Origin: Mya arenaria
Taxonomy: Eukaryota; Mollusca; Bivalvia; Myida; Myidae
DNA: 64,000 nucleotides
Assembly (NCBI RefSeq): GCF_026914265.1
Contig: NC_069124.1
Span: 11,921,723-11,985,722, forward strand
Reading direction: 5' to 3'
In this document: piece after piece, positions 59,355 to 64,000 of the stretch
Numbering within the stretch: position 1 is the first letter of the stretch
Layout: every line of letters starts with the position of its first letter
Made by a program: the position numbers and the translations under genes
Notes under the pieces: model-generated
Seen by the model: only the letters and a program-made list of their open reading frames with translations
Told to the model about the DNA's origin: nothing
Database searches by the model: none

Positions 59355-62085
59355 GGAAATGGTACGCGTACTTTCTACGTTACTTAAGCATTAAGGTATG
59401 CTTTAAATATAATTTATTGTATTGAATAAAGTCGAATCACAGAATAACACTTTCAACTGTAATCAAAACATTTAACTTTATTGACATGTTGACCCAAATG
59501 CAAGCAATAACATAACCACAATGTGCCAAGATAGACAAAACATGACCGTATAACGTATGCCCAAAGGCTCATCATTAATCACACAGGGGCAAAATCACGG
59601 TAGAAAGCCATAGAGTTATCGTAATCTTGAAGTGTTTACATGATCCGTATGCCAGGAGGAGATGAATGAGCCGACACTGCAACAACATGAGTAATTTTGC
59701 ACAGAAGCATTCAAACTTAGGCCCTTTTATTAGGGACACAACTAAAGAACTGCGTCTTTGGTAAACAAACAACTTGCAAAATCAGACAATGCACTATAAC
59801 ATGTTTTGGCATGTCTATTTATAAACAGTACTACATCTTCTCAAAACGTCAATATCTCGATTACATTACCGTATTTTGCAAATACTGACATTTCAACAAC
59901 CGACTCTATATCCCATGTATTTATATGTATCGGAGACCTATAAGATCGCCAACATGATTTTATTTTCACGGTCAGAATCTTTTTTAAAACGGACGAACAC
60001 TGAGTCCTATGTAACGGTTTGCCTTCAAGATGTCATCGGAGCAGCCAATGAACTGGTGGTCTACTTTGCAAGTATTAAACATAGGGCTTCTACTGGAGAA
60101 ACGACTGTTTATTAAAGCGATATGAGAATCACCTGTCCCTTATTGGCCCGGTCAGTCTTTGACCCTTAAATTACAACGGTTTTGCATTATTTCCACAGAT
60201 GAAATGTGAAATCGGAGAGGGATATGACTCGATTTGCATATGCGGGTTTAGAAATGATAATTTCCCATATTCTGAAAATGGCCATGGAATGCCCATGGGA
60301 AGGCATTGGAGAACAGACTGCTGTCGTATTCGTATTAATTCAAACATCACTAAGCCGTGATGTACACTGCACCTTAAACATATATACCGGTTAAACAATT
60401 TGTTTGTGAACATGAATTATAAAATTAAAATCGAAATATTATTTTCAACTACTCTGCCTTTATTGACAAGCGTCAAAACCAAAACCTTAATCAATGGTTG
60501 CGAAAGATTTGGCTGGGATCTTACACAAGCCTTATAAGAAATTGCTGGAAAAAGTTTTTCCAGCCTAACCCAACATATTACTTAGATCTTATCTGTTAGC
60601 CATTGCATAACTTAGTTGCCAATTTGGATCTCTTGTGTTCTGTGCTGATGTATCGCTAGAAACATATACACCAATATATAGTTTCTGAACATTATCAGAC
60701 TGGGAATAGTGTTTTATAACGATGCACTATCTCATATGTTCCTTCTACTATTTTGGTTCGAAAGGCCCAATGTCCGAAATAACACAGGATGAAGTGTCCC
60801 CAATAGTTTGCGGAAGCGTATTTTGCACATTTGGTAGAGGTAAATCGCTAAAACCTGTATGGTCACTGTCCCTCAAAGTCTAATCAAGTGGAAGCTGCAT
60901 CATTCGCAAATCTGGGTCCATAGTTATGGTATTGGTGGTACAAGGCCCGGTCGTAGGAGTCGTGGTGACCGCTCCATTGTCATCTATTTTCCCGTACAGG
61001 TCCATTGCCGGACCCCTCAGTGTCAGACACTCGTGTTGCACGCCCGATCAAGTCAAACTAGGTGACACGATAACCGGCCTGTTGATTTCACCCCCTCCCC
61101 CACTCGCGCACCCCCGTCGTCGGCAGAAAACCTCTCAGTTATTGCGGCGGTATGCTTGATGGTGCTAGGCCTATTCGCGCCATCTTCGACTTTCGAACTT
61201 CCTCCACAATAGGTTGTATTTTGTATGAAATGCAATTAACAATTTACAACTTAGGATGACGTCATTCAAGTCACGATTGTTAAAATTTGGCAAGCACGTG
61301 GATTTACTTAAACTTTTTTTGAAATATATTTTAATAAACGTCTTAAGAAATATATCAATCACACTCTTTTATATGATTACTTTAATTTTAATAATAATTA
61401 CATGAATAATGTTATCGATCGATGTACCATTTAAACAATATGTATCACTTGTCGAGTACATGAATTTACAAAGAAAACGACTTTAGTTACTTTCGTTGAT
61501 AACAATATCTCGCTAATAATAAGCAATACTTCAATTATAGTTTTTCTTATTTAATTGTTATAAAAATGTACTCGTTAGTATCCGAGCAAGAGAACTTAAA
61601 TGACCACGTGTGCACACACCAACCTTATTATTCGCCTTAATCTTTCGGAAGATGCTGATTGGTTATCGATTGAGGTTATGCTCAAATCCGCTGGAACTAA
61701 ATAAGAAAAATCGTTATAACCACGTATAAACTTATGCGCCAATATTTAAATTAAACAGAAATGAAAGTTATATGTACAATTATGAAATATTTTTCCGATA
61801 ACAAAGAGTTATTGTACAGCAACAGGTTCTAATATCTGAAAAATACAATGAAAATAAGATGGGTTGCGACGAGGACAACACCGCGAATGTCACATTACCC
61901 GACGATATTTCAATGTCCATTGTCATATTGTTTACTGTTTTAAAAGGTCTACAACATTTCTTAGACCTTATGCTACACATTTATGCTAACTTTTAGCCAA
62001 ATCCCCAACACATAATATTCGAGTGATGTGTACGTTCTTGAAAATATAGGAAAATTAAGCGGCGAGAGCCGGTAAAGAAAAGTAT
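59355..62085. repeat. ~2.8-kb dispersed repeat, copy B
   Basis: Paralogous to 20680-23650 in the same orientation (see that entry). Its right edge is close to the transposase-bearing element, where the two copies diverge after gccggtaa. The minus-strand ORF of copy A is interrupted here. Confidence 0.7.
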
Positions 62086-62105
62086 TTAATTAAGGAATGA
62101 ATTGC

Positions 62106-62281
62106 GGGGTTGAAGTCATTATCGGGGTATGAACGCAATACTTCAAGCCCGGAAATCCGTATGTGGGTTTTTCCAATATTTACGTCACGTGACACCGGTA
62201 CAAACAAAGTCAATCGATAGCGCCAAATTTAAACGCTGTTTTTAGCAAAACAATCGTAATTTAAGAGTAAATAAACACAAA
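62106..62281 (+). promoter_or_regulatory. 5' flank of the transposase gene
   Basis: Contains an inverted pair (gttgaagt at about 62110 and acttcaag at about 62151) and the moderately GC-rich acgtcacgtgacacc with a CACGTG-type E-box (62185-62193). Either subterminal element structure or promoter; not resolved. Confidence 0.3.
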
Positions 62282-63942
62282 ATGGTTACAAAACGCTGCA
62301 GTTGGGGAACTTGCAAAAGTGACAGTCGGTATAAAGACAAGCCACACATGAAAGACGTTTATTTTAAGCCATTTCCTAAACCAACAAAGAGCCACGACCG
62401 TTGTAAACAGTGGATCAAAAATTGTGGCAGGCCACATCAGGATCTATCGGTTGAAAAAATCATTTCGTATGCTCGAAGGTTTATTTGTAAGTCCTGATGT
62501 AAGACTAAATATTAGTTAAATGAAGAATTCGTATCGGAAGTGCAGTTTGCAGGCCTATATTATTGACAGTGGTTGCTTGATATTACTTTTTATGAGTATT
62601 AACTCTATAAGACCAGCACACTGTCGTTAAGTTTATTTGTCAATGTATTTTGGTAAAAACTTAAATACTTTGTAGCTGATACAACAATGAGTTTATTTAT
62701 TTTCAGCACTTCCTTGAGGGAGCCATAGATCCAATACCTGCCACCTACCCCACCCACACCTCAACACCCATTGCCACTTCAAGTCGCAAACGACCTTCAG
62801 AGAGGAGAACACCTCAACAGCAGTTGAAAAAGTCTAAATTAACATATTCCAACCGTGATAATTTTAGCACTGATAACAGCACACATGAAAATATCTTTCT
62901 ATGCAATTTAAACCTACCTGTGTTTCAGGATATCATTCAGTGTGAAAATAGCCCAGATGTTAAAATAGAGAGTATTAGTAGCACAAAAGACTTTGGAACA
63001 CAGACATCTGATAACACATCGGTTGACTTTATTCACTATATTCTAAAAACCAATGCTACATGTTTTCAATATACTGGTTTCCCAACAGTAGCACTTCTTC
63101 ACTGGCTTTTTGACTGGATATTGCCTGCAGCTCAAAATACTAAGCTTTGGGATGGTAAATACAAAAACACTCCACGTTCCAACCAAACCCGAGGGAGAAA
63201 AAGAACATCACAATCATTATTTATAGAAATGTTACTCTGTTTAGTTAAAATTCGAATGGGATTTGGAAACAAACACTTGTCATACCTGTTTGGTGTATCT
63301 AATAGTCATGTCAGTAGAATTTTTATCTCTTGGACCAATTTGTTACACCAGTGTTTAAAGGCTTTAATTATATGGCCTTCAAAAGAAATAGTCAAAGCAA
63401 ACTTACCCCAATCATTTGCTAGATATCCAAGAACACGTGCAATTATTGATTGTACTGAGTATTTTGTACAAAAGCCATTGAGACCAGCTGCTCAAAAGGC
63501 AACATGGTCAAATTATAAGCATTCAAATACATTCAAACAATTAATTGGTATATCTCCATCTGGGGCTATTACATTTATATCTAACATTTACCCTGGTTCT
63601 AGAAGTGATGCCAAAATTGTACAAGTTTCAGGATTTATAGACAATATTGAAGAAGGCGATGATAAAATGGCTGATCGTGGTTTTAATATAAGGCACTTGT
63701 TACTTCCAAAGAAAGCTACACTAAATATACCGGCATTTACACATGGAAAATGCCTCAGCAGTAAAGCAATTAAACGTTCAAGATCTATTGCCTCTGTTAG
63801 AATTCATGTTGAAAGAGCTATCCGAAGAATGAAGACCTTTAAAATTTTGTCAGGCATAATTCCATTGAAGTTTCGATTTCTGTTGAGGCAAATTACAACA
63901 ATTGTTGCAGTTGTTAGCAACTTACAGCCATGTCTCGCCTAA
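62282..63942 (+). CDS. THAP-domain DDE transposase (ISL2EU/Harbinger-like)
   Basis: Exon 1 (62282 to about 62487) encodes a THAP zinc finger start: RCSWGTC, FKPFPKP, RCKQWIKNCGR, RRFIC. Exon 2 is open from 62707 (HFLEGAIDP, completing C-x2-H-F) to a TAA at 63942. Counting from 62824, residues 148-174 form a helix-turn-helix (LSYLFGVSNSHVSRIF). The DDE_Tnp_4-type catalytic residues are D209 (IIDCTE), D262 (PGSRSD), D284 (MADRGF) and E330 (HVERAIRRMK). These act in cut-and-paste DNA transposition. The THAP plus this nuclease type resembles ISL2EU/IS4EU elements, often paired with a YqaJ nuclease gene, which would lie outside the window. The exon junction is unresolved: GT at 62487 leaves phase 1 while cag at 62706 expects phase 0. 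Confidence 0.75.
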
Positions 63943-64000
63943 AGTATATGCCACATTCTCTTTTTTACCAAATAGGTTTATGAGTATACATTCTTTTTAT

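Overview
The window is eukaryotic: AT-rich DNA with introns, many microsatellites and minisatellites, MITE-like and SINE-like repeats, and relics of animal-type transposons. Several repeat families (TTAA-flanked MITEs with an AGCTGCACTCTCACAGAT terminus, a TGCACCAGT-terminated GC-rich element, tRNA-headed repeats starting TTAAAGGGACTG) look to me like ones common in bivalve genomes, so a bivalve mollusc is the best guess. That rests on memory, not on a search.

Bases 1 to about 39,000 hold a tandem, all-plus-strand cluster of one gene family. I read it as mitochondria-eating protein (MIEAP/SPATA18)-like, because every copy shares a C-terminal module: an RPTKLAEMFSELYDNEW block, then FC..E(L/V)...W, then DPP near a G-W pair, then Y(V)EF.VWP followed by KGIAQG. 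There is the 3' end of one gene at 1-131, then copy 1 (1526-6286), copy 2 (15842-18925), copy 3 (24724-30344) and copy 4 (about 33876-38849), plus two relics (11478-11600 and 30600-31220). Copies 2 and 3 reconstruct as unbroken multi-exon genes of about 436 and 408 residues. Copy 1 has a problem in one small exon. Copy 4 looks decayed.

The C-terminal exons keep fixed lengths (198-199, 72 and 87 bases, then a terminal exon). The coiled-coil part in front of them differs in every copy: one exon of thirteen or so 63-base repeats (copy 1), two duplicated 135-base exons (copy 2), a single 219-base exon (copy 3), two duplicated exons of about 520 bases with their flanking intron (copy 4). All these coil exons are phase 2-2, so they can be duplicated without breaking the frame. 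Each copy also has a similar 5' module upstream (about 1402, 6640, 24560 and 33600).

Bases 39,000-57,400 have no convincing gene. They hold tandem arrays with 44, 48, 65, 72 and 159 base units, foldback elements, a chimeric TTAA element, a tRNA-headed TTAA element and duplicated SINE-like blocks.

Bases 57,440-64,000 are transposon territory: a degenerate DIRS/Ngaro-type retroelement (RNase H plus tyrosine recombinase) on the minus strand, the second copy of a ~2.8-kb repeat whose partner is at 20680-23650, and a THAP plus DDE transposase gene that looks intact across its catalytic domain.
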